Notes under the pieces: model-generated
Told to the model about the DNA's origin: nothing
The model's database searches: none
Seen by the model: the letters and a program-made list of their open reading frames with translations, nothing else
In this document: positions 23,401-36,007 of the stretch, piece by piece
Layout: every line of letters starts with the position of its first letter
How positions within the stretch are numbered: the first letter of the stretch is position 1
DNA from: Ashinkailepas kermadecensis
Taxonomy: Eukaryota > Arthropoda > Thecostraca > Neolepadidae
Assembly: GCA_034440615.1 (NCBI GenBank)
Contig: JAOTOM010004683.1
Span: 248,001 to 312,000, forward strand
Direction: 5' to 3'
Length of the DNA stretch: 64,000 nt
Position numbers and translations under genes: made by a program

Positions 23401-23970
23401 GATAAGTAGATGTAAGCGAAGTATGCAAGTAAGTTGGATGAGTTCTACTGTACTAGGGTAGCTCTTTAGTCCACATTAACCTATCACTCACAATTAATAA
23501 GCAGAAAATTGCCAACCAAGCCGCTGATACTAATGTCAAGGGTGGTGGTGTGCGAAGAAGTTGGCTTCTGACTGTTGTATTAGCAACAAGTCAAGTAGCA
23601 CAAGCATAGCTGTGTGTGTCCTGACTTGTCTGGACCCAATCACGCGTCCAGTCTCCGGATGACAACTTTCGCCCCACCGGTGGACGCCGACAGGGCGCGC
23701 TGGCAGGGTACAAGGTACCGCACCATATAACGCGACCACTGGCTATTGCATTCCCATTGGCTGCAGCGACAGGATGGTTTCTCCCCTCTGAGGATGGTGG
23801 CCGCACGGCTGTGACCCGGGACCCCGGCACTCGGAAGTCGCGGACTAGCTGGCGACCAGGCTCGACTGCCACGCCGCTCGGAGTGGGGGGCAACTTACTG
23901 GTGTTTGTCAGACAGCCGCGGGTGTAATCGCGTGCCCGGCTGCCGTCCGTTACGCGCTGCCATTTGAAAG
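20421..23970. other. Long unannotated interval
   Basis: I see no supportable gene. A 141-codon open frame at 21263-21688 shows no recognisable domain, and its start is not distinctive. The interval contains one strong hairpin (21330-21361, listed separately) and a short imperfect duplication around 22640-22710 (GGATACCACCAC...). Base composition is unremarkable. Confidence 0.5.
21330..21361. repeat. Perfect 13-bp hairpin
   Basis: Arms CACGAGCTTCAAG (21330-21342) and CTTGAAGCTCGTG (21349-21361) flank a 6-nt loop CAAGGT. The loop sequence recurs right after the right arm, as expected of a small snap-back duplication. Confidence 0.85.
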
Positions 23971-23974
23971 TCCA

Positions 23975-24205
23975 GAATTGTAGCGCAGCAGCTGCGCTTT
24001 CCTTGGACCATGTCTGCAGCAGTTCTGTTGGACCTGGGCAGCCACGGTCCAGTAATATAGCGCAGCAGCTCCACTTCCTTTGGACCATGTCTGCAGCAGC
24101 TCTGTTGGACCTGACAGCCTCCGTCCAGAAGCCCAACAGTTACGCTTCCTTTGGACCATGTCTGCACGAGTTCTGTTGGACCTAGGCAGCCACAGTCCAG
24201 GCGAG
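23975..24205. repeat. 71-77-bp tandem repeat (3 copies)
   Basis: TTGGACCATGTCTGCAGCAG recurs at about 24003, 24080 and 24151, each followed by CTGTTGGACCT and a variable linker. The reverse-strand open frames across it are repetitive and not taken as genes. Confidence 0.85.
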
Positions 24206-24261
24206 GTTTCCCGAGACTGCATCACGAAGCCTTCGGTTGACACGAGGCACGAAGTGGAGCA

Positions 24262-24325
24262 CAACCACCACCATGACCACGATCACGACCACCACCACGA
24301 CCACGACCACCACCACAACCACACA
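24262..24325. repeat. CAC/GAC trinucleotide-type microsatellite
   Basis: Imperfect CACCAC/GACCAC triplets. In one frame they read as His/Asp-rich; this is low complexity, not evidence of a histidine-rich protein. Confidence 0.85.
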
Positions 24326-24329
24326 AGTA

Positions 24330-24985
24330 GCCCACGAGATGGGCACAACTTCTCTGCACGTGCAAAAATGAAAAATGGCGCTACAAGCGGGAGTAAGCAA
24401 GTAAATTGACAGAAAGTCGATGCCACCGCTGTGAAAGCTAGCGCCGGACCCGTACAATTGAGTGCTGGAGGTGCAATATGGTCAGCACTGAACTATCCAC
24501 ACATGCATAAAACTTGTCATTACTTAGATATTTACATACAAACATATTACACAACTTGCTACCAAGCGCGTCGCAGAAAATCTGTTGAAGATAGGCCGAT
24601 ACCTTTTTTAGATGTGGCCCAAGACGTGTAATTTGACGCTGAAAATCCAGCTCACGTCAAAGTTTTCGCACCATTATTACCGTGTCGGTGATGATTTTAA
24701 TACTGGAGATAAGTTGCATGAACATTTCGATGCCATAAAGATAAATATGAACATGAACACTGTGGCATGTTTTTAGCTATTCCTGGTCGAGCCAGGTTGA
24801 ACATTGTTAACGTTCCCTCAACTTGACAATTTTTGCTTCCTGGCCCGGAGTTATCTATAGGGCAAGTTTGACCTGTGACCTTTCAGACCCCACCTTCGAG
24901 AGATTCCCTAATCTTCACCTATCCTGACAGTTTTCTGTAACCACATCTAGCCTTCAACTAGCCTTCTCAGCTGCCGCGATGCGAA
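24330..24985. other. Unannotated interval
   Basis: Nothing recognised. Confidence 0.5.
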
Positions 24986-24989
24986 ACGA

Positions 24990-25318
24990 GCAAGAGCCAC
25001 CGCCGTACCCCGTGTCGCTGCGAGTAGAGTCACTGTAGCGCAACAGCCCCACCGCCGTACTCCGTGTCACTGTGATTAGAACATCCCCACCGCCGTACTC
25101 CGTGTCACTGTAGCGCAACAGCTTCACCGCCGTACTCCGTGTTACTGTAGCGCAACAGCTTCACCGCCGTACTCCGTGTCACTGTAGCGCAACAGCTTCA
25201 CCGCCGTACTCCGTGTCACTGTAGCGCAACAGCCCCACCGCCGTACTCCGTGTCACTGTAGCGCAACAGCCCCACCGCCGTACCCCGTGTCACTGTAGCG
25301 CAACAGTTCCACCGCCTT
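24990..25318. repeat. 37-bp minisatellite array
   Basis: About eight copies of CACCGCCGTACTCCGTGTCA followed by CTGTAGCGCAACAGCCC or CTGTAGCGCAACAGCTT. The first two units are shorter or diverged. Confidence 0.95.
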
Positions 25319-25319
25319 G

Positions 25320-26230
25320 CTTCGCTGCCACGTCCAATGTCAACCCAGCTTCAACCAGCATTGCTCTACCGATGGAGCATCATAAAATACCTGTTTCAAT
25401 GCATTGAGCACACAATGACGAGTTACCCCATTACATATTGGGCTGCTTGCTTGCACGTCCATTTAATTTGGTTCCCTAACTATTTCATGAATATTATCAT
25501 AAAGCAATCCAACCTTCTTAATGTCAAGGCTCTGCGATGCAAAAAGATGTCGGCATTACACGAATAATTTCGCCATCAAAATTACGTTTCATCCCTTTTC
25601 CTGCACTTGCACGGTGTGTTTTGGTCGTAAGATTAATTGCACATCGAGATATCTTTATCTGAAAGCACTACTCACAATTGGAACAGTGGCGCTGACCAAC
25701 GGACCAACGGATCAACGAACCAACGGACCGACGGACCACCTGTCAACAGACGGTGCGCCGCCATGTCGAACTGAATGGCACCTGAAGTAGCATAGTCAAA
25801 CATCAATGGGAAATGAACAGCCTGCAAGGCTCTCTTTAAACCGAAAGTACTGTTCACTGCAGCATGGAACGTGCAATTTGTGGAAAAGCGCTGGAGGAAG
25901 TTGGCATCCGTCCAGGCGGTGGTGGAAAAAGGCCACTTCCTACGATGGAGGTTGTGTGGACGGAAGCCATTGCGTACGCTTCAGCCCCATCGACATGCGT
26001 GGCACTATTTAATGGAGTCGGCCAGAACGGTAGCTTCCGCATCAGCAATAGCGTCAGTAGCCGGCTCCAGGTCTGAGGGGACGGGGTACCTCGAACGGGA
26101 GGTGCGATGTGCTATCGGAGGTGGTTGGGAGCATCGGACACAACGCCACGAAGGGCCAAATGGAAAGTGTGCCACCCATTATGGGTCTTCGACACTTGCT
26201 CGGCGCGTGCCTTGCTCGGAGTTATGCTGC
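25320..26230. other. Mostly unannotated interval
   Basis: It contains a short GGACCAACGGATCAACGAAC-type octamer run at 25697-25738. No gene is supported in the rest. Confidence 0.5.
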
Positions 26231-26231
26231 A

Positions 26232-26580
26232 GCTTGGTGCCTGTCCGGGGATTGACCGGACCTGTCCGGGCCTGTCCTGCCACCGCCTGGGTTATGCCTG
26301 TCTGGGGCCTGTCTGGGGCCTGTCCGGGGCCTGTCTGGACCTGTCCGGGCCTGTCCTGCCACCGCCCGGGTTATGCCTGTCTGGGGCCTGTTCGAGCCTA
26401 TCCGGGGCTTGTCCGGATCTGTCTGGGCCTATCCGGGCCTATCTGGGCCTGTCTGGGCCTGTCTGGGGCATGTCTGGGCCTGTCTGGGGCCTGTCCGAGC
26501 CTATCCGGGGCTTGTCCGGATCTGTCTGGGCCTATCCGGGCCTGTCTGGGCCTGTCTGGGCCTGTCCGGCTGCCGCTCGG
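26232..26580. repeat. Short-period CTGTCTGGGGC-type array with longer internal repeat
   Basis: Units of 10-12 bp (GCCTGTCTGGG, GCCTATCCGGG) combine into longer repeated blocks, such as the ~85-bp block starting TGTCCTGCCACCGCC at 26272 and 26351. The open frames across it are artefacts. Confidence 0.9.
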
Positions 26581-26868
26581 GTTCAGTGCATCACAGTGCG
26601 TCACAGCTTTGATGTGTCACGTTCAGTGGTGGTTCTCAAGTGTCGGCAAGGTATGCATGCACTTACCTATGCGTGAAAACCTGTTCGTTAGGTACAGTTT
26701 TCTTGCAAAAATATTCGAGAATAACGGGATGGCAAAATAAATTGATCGAACTCAAGTTATTAGTTATTGCTTCGACGACGATTGACCTATAGAGTAATGG
26801 GGAGGGGATAGAAGGCCGTCACGGAACGTTACCCCCTTCCCAAAAATCCGATTGGCTAGATCCGCCAG

Positions 26869-27145
<277 letters not shown>

Positions 27146-27966
27146 ATCCTAACCCGTTGCCTGCGAGATGCCTGCTAGGCACGATCCCCAGTTCTATCAG
27201 CGCCATCTGCCCAGTACCGTGTAGCGTCTTACTGCCGTTTCTCCACCACTAGATTCCATCAGTCTAGCACCATGTCGCATCCTGCTGCCCGTCCTGCACC
27301 ACTAGATCCTGTCCACACCGCTACCATGTAGGGCTGCGCTGCCTTCACCACCGCCATTAGACTGGGCGGCGGCCGCCCGTCTCGGTGCGCGGCGGCTCTC
27401 GGTGGCCGCCCGTCAAGCTGTCAGGGGCCATTGTGACGGGTCTGACGCACCCGACGTAGTCACGTCAACCGCCTTGATGGATTTGGCGGGCCTCTACTGT
27501 GCAGGCTGTCGGCTCTGGGAGATGAACTACGTCTAGGTGGGCACATCGCTCACGTTGATCGTCTGGATCGCCGGTAATAGCTCCCCCTCCACTTTCTCTT
27601 TCCCCGTCTTGCCCCATATCGCTTTCTCCAGCTGCCTTTTTCCCTCTTTCGCTATCGCTCTCCCTGGCTATTTCTTCCCTGGCTGTGTGTATTTTTATGT
27701 TGCTATCTTTCTCCTCCCATCAGGTGCGACACCACCAAATTGTTCCAGGGGTGAAACTCGATGTGCGCCTTGTGAGGCCCACAGGAGGGCTTCCTCGAAT
27801 GTTCGAATCTACTGGTGATTTCCATATGCATCGCTCGTTGTGCGTATGCCAGCGGTCAGCCGATTAATCTCCACTTTCATCGGCACATCGCTCTGCCAAC
27901 AGGGGACCCAGCAAGAAATTCGAAGCCCCAAAACTTTGGAAACAAAAGGCGGAAAGAATTACATCG
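27146..27966. other. Unannotated interval
   Basis: Mixed-composition sequence with a GC-rich part (27360-27440). No gene or RNA is supported. Confidence 0.5.
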
Positions 27967-28199
27967 CGTGTAAAGAAAATATACGACCTTCAATATACCA
28001 GGAGGTGCTGAGTTGACATCAAAAGTAACGTTAAGAATTATACTGTATTACTCAACGTTTCGGCCAGGGGCCAGGGGCCAGACTCCTGACGATGGCCCCT
28101 GGCCGAAACGTTGAGTATTAAAGTATAATCCCTAACGTTACTTTTGATGTCAACTCAGCACCTCCTGGTATATTAAAGGTCGTATATTTTCTTTACACG
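27967..28199 (+). mobile_element. Long palindrome with hammerhead-like core (possible Penelope-type LTR remnant)
   Basis: Two ~105-bp arms (27967-28075 and 28094-28199) are nearly exact reverse complements around a GC-rich centre. On the plus strand the centre contains CTGACGA (28086-28092). A GGCC/GGCC helix (28094-28104) and GAAA (28105-28108) follow, then CGTTGAGTA. This matches the hammerhead core order CUGANGA - stem II - GAAA - minimal stem III - GUH, with a 2-bp stem III. Short-stem hammerheads are known in Penelope-like element terminal repeats. The pairing expected for stem I next to the core is not evident, so an active ribozyme is not claimed. No RT or GIY-YIG gene is adjacent. Alternatives are a foldback or MITE-like element. 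Confidence 0.55.
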
Positions 28200-29598
<1,399 letters not shown>

Positions 29599-29599
29599 A

Positions 29600-29885
29600 G
29601 TGGGCGACCCACGACACAATCGAGGGAACATCAGTGGGCGAGCCACGACTCCTGGGGATGTCAGTGGGCGAGCCACGACTCCTGGGGGACATCAGTGGGC
29701 GACCCACGACTCCTGGGGGACATCAGTGGGCGAGCCACGACTCCTGGGGGACATCAGTGGGCGAGCCACGACTCCTGGGGATGTTAGTGGGCGAGCCACG
29801 ACTCCTGGGGGACGTCAGTGGGCGAACCACGACTCCTGGGGGCGTCAGTGGGCGAACGATGACTCCTGGGGGTCAGTGGGGACTG
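29600..29885. repeat. 31-bp minisatellite array
   Basis: About nine copies of CATCAGTGGGCGAGCCACGA followed by CTCCTGGGGGA, with small length variants (27-31 bp). Confidence 0.95.
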
Positions 29886-29889
29886 ACCA

Positions 29890-32800
29890 GCTCCCCTGGA
29901 GAGCGCCAGCGGCAGCTGACACCTCACTGTGTGACATGGCCCGATGCTCCTTAATGCTGTAAATACAATTGTATATGCCCTTATTGATGGAACCCACAGG
30001 CTATCCTGTCCAGGTAGATGCTTACCTGCACATATATCTATCAGGTAGGCATCTAATAGATAACTAATAGATACTATATATATTTGTTCGCAGATTAGCA
30101 CAGTGTATTTGCAGTTGAACCGTGCGGATGTTTTCCATATTGATTTAATAAGCTGATAATATTAGTTAATAATCCTTGTATTTTTTTTCTTCATGAGATG
30201 GAAGCAATCATGGTCCTGGTATGATTTGTTCATCGTCCATCATACACTACCATAGATTGAGGACTCATTTCATCTGAAGTGAAACTTGATGCATTAAAAG
30301 ATAGTGCTGTAAATACAATTTTTCATCGCCATCTTACCCATCATGAAAATGTATTCTCTGCCCGATATTATTATGCAAAATATGGCATATTCTTGATATT
30401 CGAGTTGCTATTTACTCTTGAAACCAATCGGATTGTTATATTGCTATATTGCTTTCATAACGGTTCGGGTAGCGGATGGAAATATATACGTGGTTTGTAT
30501 TCCGATCGGATTGGAGTTAATGTGAAAATTTCAATTCGTGTTTTCTCTGGTCCTTTCCACGAGGTTGGCACGTCTCAAGCAATACATGTGTTGGACGCGA
30601 GGGGCGCAGCAGCCCTGTGTGTGTGGGCTAGCGATGTTGCCTGAGGCGATGGATAATCTGCGCAACGTCAAGTGCCGCGCCTGAAACATTGTCCAGGACT
30701 GTTGTAGCGCAGGAACAAAACGCAACCATGACGCAATACACAAGGCAAATGATGCACTAAAACTATAATATGACAGCTAATCCGTTTAACATGCAATCAT
30801 GCATATGCTGTGGCGTAAAATTAAGATAACTTTATCCAGTAGCCATGCGTAATTTACTTGGTGTTAAACCTTACTGTATGAATTTCATGCGTCTCTAACT
30901 ATATATGCCAAATAGGCCGAATAACACTGCTTGATAAATTTGATTAATTGTGAGAAGGCCCACTGATCATTATCGACGAACCCTGTCAACGTTTGCAAGT
31001 CTGCAGCATTCGCAGTGTACGGTGTCATCACCAGAGGAGGAGAGCGCGTCTGGACAGTGACTGATGCTTCTCTTGCTCCGTCCCGTGAAAGCCAATGTTA
31101 CGTACGAGCAATGTTGCGACAACGCGTCCTCCGTGTACCTTGCATAAGTGATCAATTTACCGCCCCGTGTGCCATCAGGTGGACCTTCTGGCACGCGGTC
31201 CGATCTAAAGAATTCATGTCCTCTGTTCCAGGTGCCGGTGCAAGTGTCGAAATGGCGCACCCATTCCTTCTGGAGGTCGACGCTCTCTTCTGCGCGTGCC
31301 AGTGACTCCGTGACCTCGGCGCTGACGCCATGCGATGACGTCAGCTGGTCTGAAGCCGTGCGATGTGCCGCCGAGACCAGAGTGGTGATAGTGCTTTAGT
31401 GTTGGGAAGCAGTTGCTTCGAAGATGCCCGTGCGATCGCTCCCGGTGGCGGACCGCCGTCGGAACACCGCGGAACACCGCGAGCACCGCGACCCGTCGGA
31501 ACACCGCGGCTGCAAGTGGACGCGAACACCCTCGATATTCGTTGTGTTTTCACACCATTCTATTTTGTACAAATGTCAACGGTGGTCGTTGTGTGACGAC
31601 TGCGGCTTGTGAAGCTCAGCTCGAGGTGGCGACGCCGTCGGACGTTGGACGTTGGACGCCGTTGGACGTTGTCGAAGCACTGTCACCGTGCGTGCAGTGG
31701 CACGCGTCGACGTCGCACCTACGACGTTGACAGTCGGACGTTGACGTTGACGTTGTGGACGTTGTGCCGAACGCCCGCGACAACCCACGGACTGAGCGGT
31801 GCCTGTCGTACGAACGTTGGTGTCGTGCAGTGCGCTGTCTTCGGTGTTGCGCCAGTTCCGATGGACTGCACAGCGGTGCGCGTGACCGTTACCGGAGAAA
31901 GCTCATGGTTTCGATGTAAACGCAGCCGTAGTCTGTGGCCAAATGCGACATTGCATGACAGTTGTGAAAGTCCCCAGGTCCGGTCAACACACGTTTCGAC
32001 CAAGTGTGATGTTTGTTATCAATTTTGTGCGACGTCAATGCGACTCAGCGCGTCGGCATCGCCCCTGTCATCGAACACACGACACAGCACCGTCAGTGGC
32101 TCATTTGTACCCGCAAGTCCAGCTGGCAAGGAGCCGAAGAAAATTCAGCTGTCTGCACGCCTGCTGGTGCTACTGGATCTCTGCTCGATGCCACTGGGTC
32201 GCAGGCAGCTGCTTGGTTTCTGCCGGGTGCCACTGGGTCATTGCAGGCCACTGGGCCGCAGACTGCTGCCCGGCCCCGCTGGGTGCCACTGGACTGTGGG
32301 CTGTTAGGTTTGTCTGACAATATGTTGGCACCAACAGTACCAATAGCACTAATAGAGGCCCACGACATAACGCAAGATATCCACGAAAGCTGTATCTGTT
32401 TTGCCATGGCACTGATAGCACTGGACAGCACTGCTACGCCGTAGTACCACGCAGTACCACACATCAGTACCACGCAGACTCACGTCACGGACAGGGTAGA
32501 CAGGGTGTTGCATTAGACACAGGAAAAAAAGTAATTCCCATGGCTAGGTGATGTTCATCAGCACGCATCCTCCCTCAAGGGTCGCCATGGAAGCTGGCCG
32601 GCTGTATCTTCCACTGAGCCATGCTCAGTGCTCAGCTGAGCCATGCTTCGTCGGTCAAGGCGGCGCCTGCCACAGGCTCCGGCCGTGTACCCACGGAAAA
32701 CATCGGCCAAACCTCCATCACCGTATTTTTCGTCATCCACTGAATGTCGGGAATAACGAGCCAGGGCCGGATCCCAACTTTCGGTCGCCATCCGTGCTAG

Positions 32801-32890
32801 GTGCCGATCCGGCATCCGTGTGGACATTGATCCGTGTGGACATTGATCCGGGTGGTGGCGGTAGGCTGCCGAGCTGGTCCCGACAGCCCC
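29890..32890. other. Long unannotated interval
   Basis: I see no supportable gene. Local repetition: GGAACACCGCG-type units at 31458-31510; GGACGTTG/GACGTTGACGTT runs at 31637-31672 and 31733-31765; and GTGCCACTGGGT-type units at 32186-32290. Open frames up to ~230 codons in the GC-rich part (31-32.4 kb) overlap on several strands, show no domain, and are probably chance. Confidence 0.5.
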
Positions 32891-32892
32891 GT

Positions 32893-33118
32893 CCGAGCCC
32901 TGAGATGTTTCCGTGTATCTTCCTAGGACATCTGAGCCCTGAGGTGTTTCCGTGTATCCTCCCAGGACATCCGAGCCCTGAGGTGCTCCCGTATACCTCT
33001 CCAGGACATCCGAACCCTGAGGTGTTCCCGTGTACCTTCCCAGGACATCCGAGTCCTGAGGTGTTCCCGTATACCTCTCCAGGACATCCGAGCCCTGAGG
33101 TGTTTCCGTGTACTTGAG
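32893..33118. repeat. 39-bp minisatellite array
   Basis: About six copies of CATCCGAGCCCTGAGGTGTT followed by CCCGTGTACCTTCCCAGGA. The third base of the Val/Leu-like positions varies. Because 39 is divisible by three, one frame reads as a 13-residue peptide repeat, but there is no gene context. Confidence 0.93.
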
Positions 33119-33297
33119 GTGTTCCCATGGACATCACGGATGGACATCCGTGTTGGCTGGTGTTGTGGCTTGTGTGTGCAAAGCACATTGCGGAGTTCAA
33201 TTATTTTATCTGTTTTGGTGGCATCCCCACCTGTTCGTTCACGTCTAGTCGGATGTTAACCCAAATTCCTGGGTGAACATTCACCACCTCTGATAAG

Positions 33298-33343
33298 CCA
33301 GTAGCTGTTCAGCAACAGCTACTGGCACCAGCTGTTGCTGAAC
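33298..33343. repeat. Compound (three-arm) inverted repeat
   Basis: 33298-33309 pairs with 33314-33325 (CCAGTAGCTGTT). The overlapping segment 33307-33320 also pairs with 33330-33343 (GTTCAGCAACAGCT). The middle segment can therefore form two mutually exclusive hairpins. Confidence 0.85.
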
Positions 33344-33344
33344 A

Positions 33345-33850
33345 TGGAACAAGCGCGCCACGCGCATGGCTAGAGAACTGGGGGGGGGGGGGGCTGCCAG
33401 TCTCGCATTGTCTCTAACTTGGTTACGCCTTACCTTGAATTATTTTTCTAAGCAATCTTTCATTCCTACATCTTGAAGAAATGTCCGCGGCAGAAAACGT
33501 GTCCAGATTTCAATGTTCGTCAGCACCTGCACCACTTCAGAGAAGATGGGCAAAATACCTGTGCCATGTTCGGCAGGGGTACTCATTTTGAACCACATTG
33601 CAAGTCTACGCTAAACTGGCCCATGTGGACGTATATGACATCGGTTGACGTGTAGCTACTGTCCACGCTACACTGGCCGAGGTGGACCTATACGACATCG
33701 GCTGGTGTATCTGCCCATCGCGGCAGACGGTAGTCGCTATTTGGCCCCTCTTCCCATGCCCTTGCTACCTCCGGACCTAGCTTCCCATTCGCAAGGCTTC
33801 GGTTGCGATGGTCAACGCGCGATGACCCGGGAGAAAACTGGGTTTCCATC
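33345..33850. other. Unannotated interval
   Basis: A G-run lies at 33381-33392. An imperfect short duplication around 33612-33700 reads GCTAAACTGGCC/GCTACACTGGCC, then TGGAC.TATA.GACATCGG. No gene is supported. Confidence 0.5.
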
Positions 33851-33852
33851 AT

Positions 33853-34112
33853 CACGTCACCGTCAAGTCACCATCACGTCACCATCACGTCACCATCACG
33901 TGACCATCACGTCATCATCACGTGACCATCACGTCATCATCACGTGACCATCACGTCATCATCACGTCATCATCACGTCATCATCACGTGACCATCACGT
34001 CATCATCACGTCACCATCACGTCATCATCACGTCATCATCACGTCATCATCACGTCACCATCACGTCATCATCACGTCATCATCACGTCATCATCACGTG
34101 ACCATCACGCCA
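33853..34112. repeat. 11-bp repeat array (CACGTCATCAT)
   Basis: About 24 units of CACGTCATCAT, CACGTCACCAT or CACGTGACCAT. Many units contain the E-box-like CACGTG or the ACGTCA core, but only as a consequence of the repeat. Confidence 0.95.
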
Positions 34113-34114
34113 CA

Positions 34115-34750
34115 TGAAAGGTGAGTGGTTGGTTTGTCGGGTGTTATTTCGATTAATATCCCACCATCTTCCTCCATGAATAAGGTGGACGAAGAAGATG
34201 GTGTACGCCATTGGCGCATTAGTTGGCATATTAAGCTAGTTAGGTGGCACATGGATCCGCTGAACTAAGGGCCCAACACATCTTAGGTATTATCTGCCAA
34301 ATCATTTCAGGCCAGTGACAACGTAGGTCAATATTTCGTGCCCATCAGCTTTATCCCCATTAAGCATTCTGTGTTGAAGCACGTCTACAGATATTCGGCC
34401 CGTATTATGTTGTGGTGTGTCGCCCTTTACGAAGGCCATGCAGTTGATACGCCCCAAACCCCAATAACAGCGACTGCCGTTTGATGAGATTTCAGTTTTC
34501 TTCTGCGCCACCCATCCAGCGAATGATGCAATATCTGAACGAATACGCAGTCGCCAGGCGGTACAGCGTGTCCCAACATGGCCACTGATTTCGACGTCGT
34601 AGCTGTGATTGCGTTTACCGGCGACGACGGTAACTGCAAAATGCTTGGCCCGTCCAACCGTGGCGCGCTGGGCTCGACGGAAGGAGCCAGAAACTCTGCG
34701 CGGCGTGTGGGCTGTGGAAAACGACAGAGTTCACTGGTCAGATACGTATC
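34115..34750. other. Unannotated interval
   Basis: Nothing recognised. Confidence 0.5.
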
Positions 34751-34754
34751 GTGG

Positions 34755-35090
34755 CGCGGTGGAGAGCTGTTGCATCATCTCGGTAACCACGAGGTCAGAG
34801 AACGCTGTCGTGTCATCTCGGTAACTACGGTGTCGGGGGAACGCTGTCGTGTCATCTCGGTAACCAAGGTGTCAGGGAACGTTGTCGTGTCATCTCGGTA
34901 ACCACGGGGTCAGGGAACGCTGTCGTGTCATCTCGGTAACCACGGGGTCAGGGGAACGCTGTCGTGTCATCTCGGTAACCAAGGTGTCAGGGGAACGCTG
35001 TCGTGTCTTCTCGGTAGCCACGGGATATCGAAACGGCAACGGCATAATGATAACGGCAACGGGGTTGGGGGAACGCTGGTGTGACATCTC
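34755..35090. repeat. 38/39-bp minisatellite array, part 1
   Basis: About seven copies of GCTGTCGTGTCATCTCGGTA followed by ACCACGGGGTCAGGGAAC. Confidence 0.93.
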
Positions 35091-35384
35091 AGTAGCTATA
35101 GTCTTTCGGTATGTGACCTTACCAGCACAATGTAGGTGCTGGTTAACCCACTTGGCAGGAATTTGTTCTTTAGATAAATGTATGCCTTGCTCATTTACGT
35201 CGCATGGCTTCGGATATGATTAATTAACTATGCCAGTGACTTGTACAGGCCGTGTAATGCTCATTCACAACACGTCTGTCATAATTAAACAAACCTGTGC
35301 ATTGCAAAGTAACTAGATGCATGCTATGCCACTAGCGTGTGCATGGTATATTAAGCCATGGGTGGTAGATTTGGTTTACAGTGC

Positions 35385-35600
35385 ACGGAGTCCGGGAAAC
35401 GCTGTCGTGACATATCGGCAACCATGGGGTCAGGGGAACGCTGTCGTGACATATCGGCAACCATGGAGTTGGAGGAACGCTCTTGTGACATTTCAGCGAC
35501 CACGGAAAGGTGGGGAATGCTGTCGTGATATATCGGTAACCACGGGGCCTGAAAACAGCTGTCGTGTGATCTCGGTAATTGCGGAGTAGGAGCAACGCTC
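35385..35600. repeat. 38/39-bp minisatellite array, part 2
   Basis: About five diverged copies of the same unit (GCTGTCGTGACATATCGGCA, then ACCATGGGGTCAGGGGAA). They are separated from part 1 by ~295 bp of non-repetitive sequence. Confidence 0.9.
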
Positions 35601-36005
35601 TGGTGATAATACGTCGGCAGCCACGGCGTCGAAGGGGGAGAGATTGTGCCGCTGATGCAGGATCTACGGTGATGAAGCGTTTCATCTGGGGACTCACTGA
35701 AATATATCCAGGCTCAGCGCAACGTGGGAAAACCAGAACAGCTGTTGGCAGACATGACCCGCCTGTTGCGATACCCTGGCCGTGCCAGATGACCTTTTTC
35801 ACACAACATTGTTATTGCAGCTGGTTCGAAGCATAGCAATCCATCTTGCCATGTCTGGAGAACTGAAGCATATTAAGGTAATAAAGCGGCGTGCTGGGGT
35901 ATGCCAACTGGCCTATGGCGAACAAAGCTTTATTTTATGACTATGCATTGCGGTTTTGTAAAGCATTTGTGCACTATCATACTGAGATATTGCTGAAGCA
36001 GATTT
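35601..36005. other. Unannotated interval
   Basis: Nothing recognised between the two minisatellites. Confidence 0.5.
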
Positions 36006-36007
36006 TA

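Noticed and set aside
24080..24409. His/Asp-rich frame resembling a metal-binding protein
   Set aside because: The His/Asp run is a CAC/GAC microsatellite; the rest overlaps a 71-77-bp tandem repeat.
26107..26740. Leucine/glycine/serine-rich frames up to 289 codons
   Set aside because: Driven by the CTGTCTGGGGC short-period array.
31015..32473. Several overlapping frames in GC-rich sequence, possible exon or CpG-island gene start
   Set aside because: Frames overlap on both strands with no domain; high GC alone lengthens random frames.
33853..34112. Cluster of CACGTG and ACGTCA sites as a possible enhancer
   Set aside because: The motifs follow from the 11-bp repeat unit; no gene nearby.
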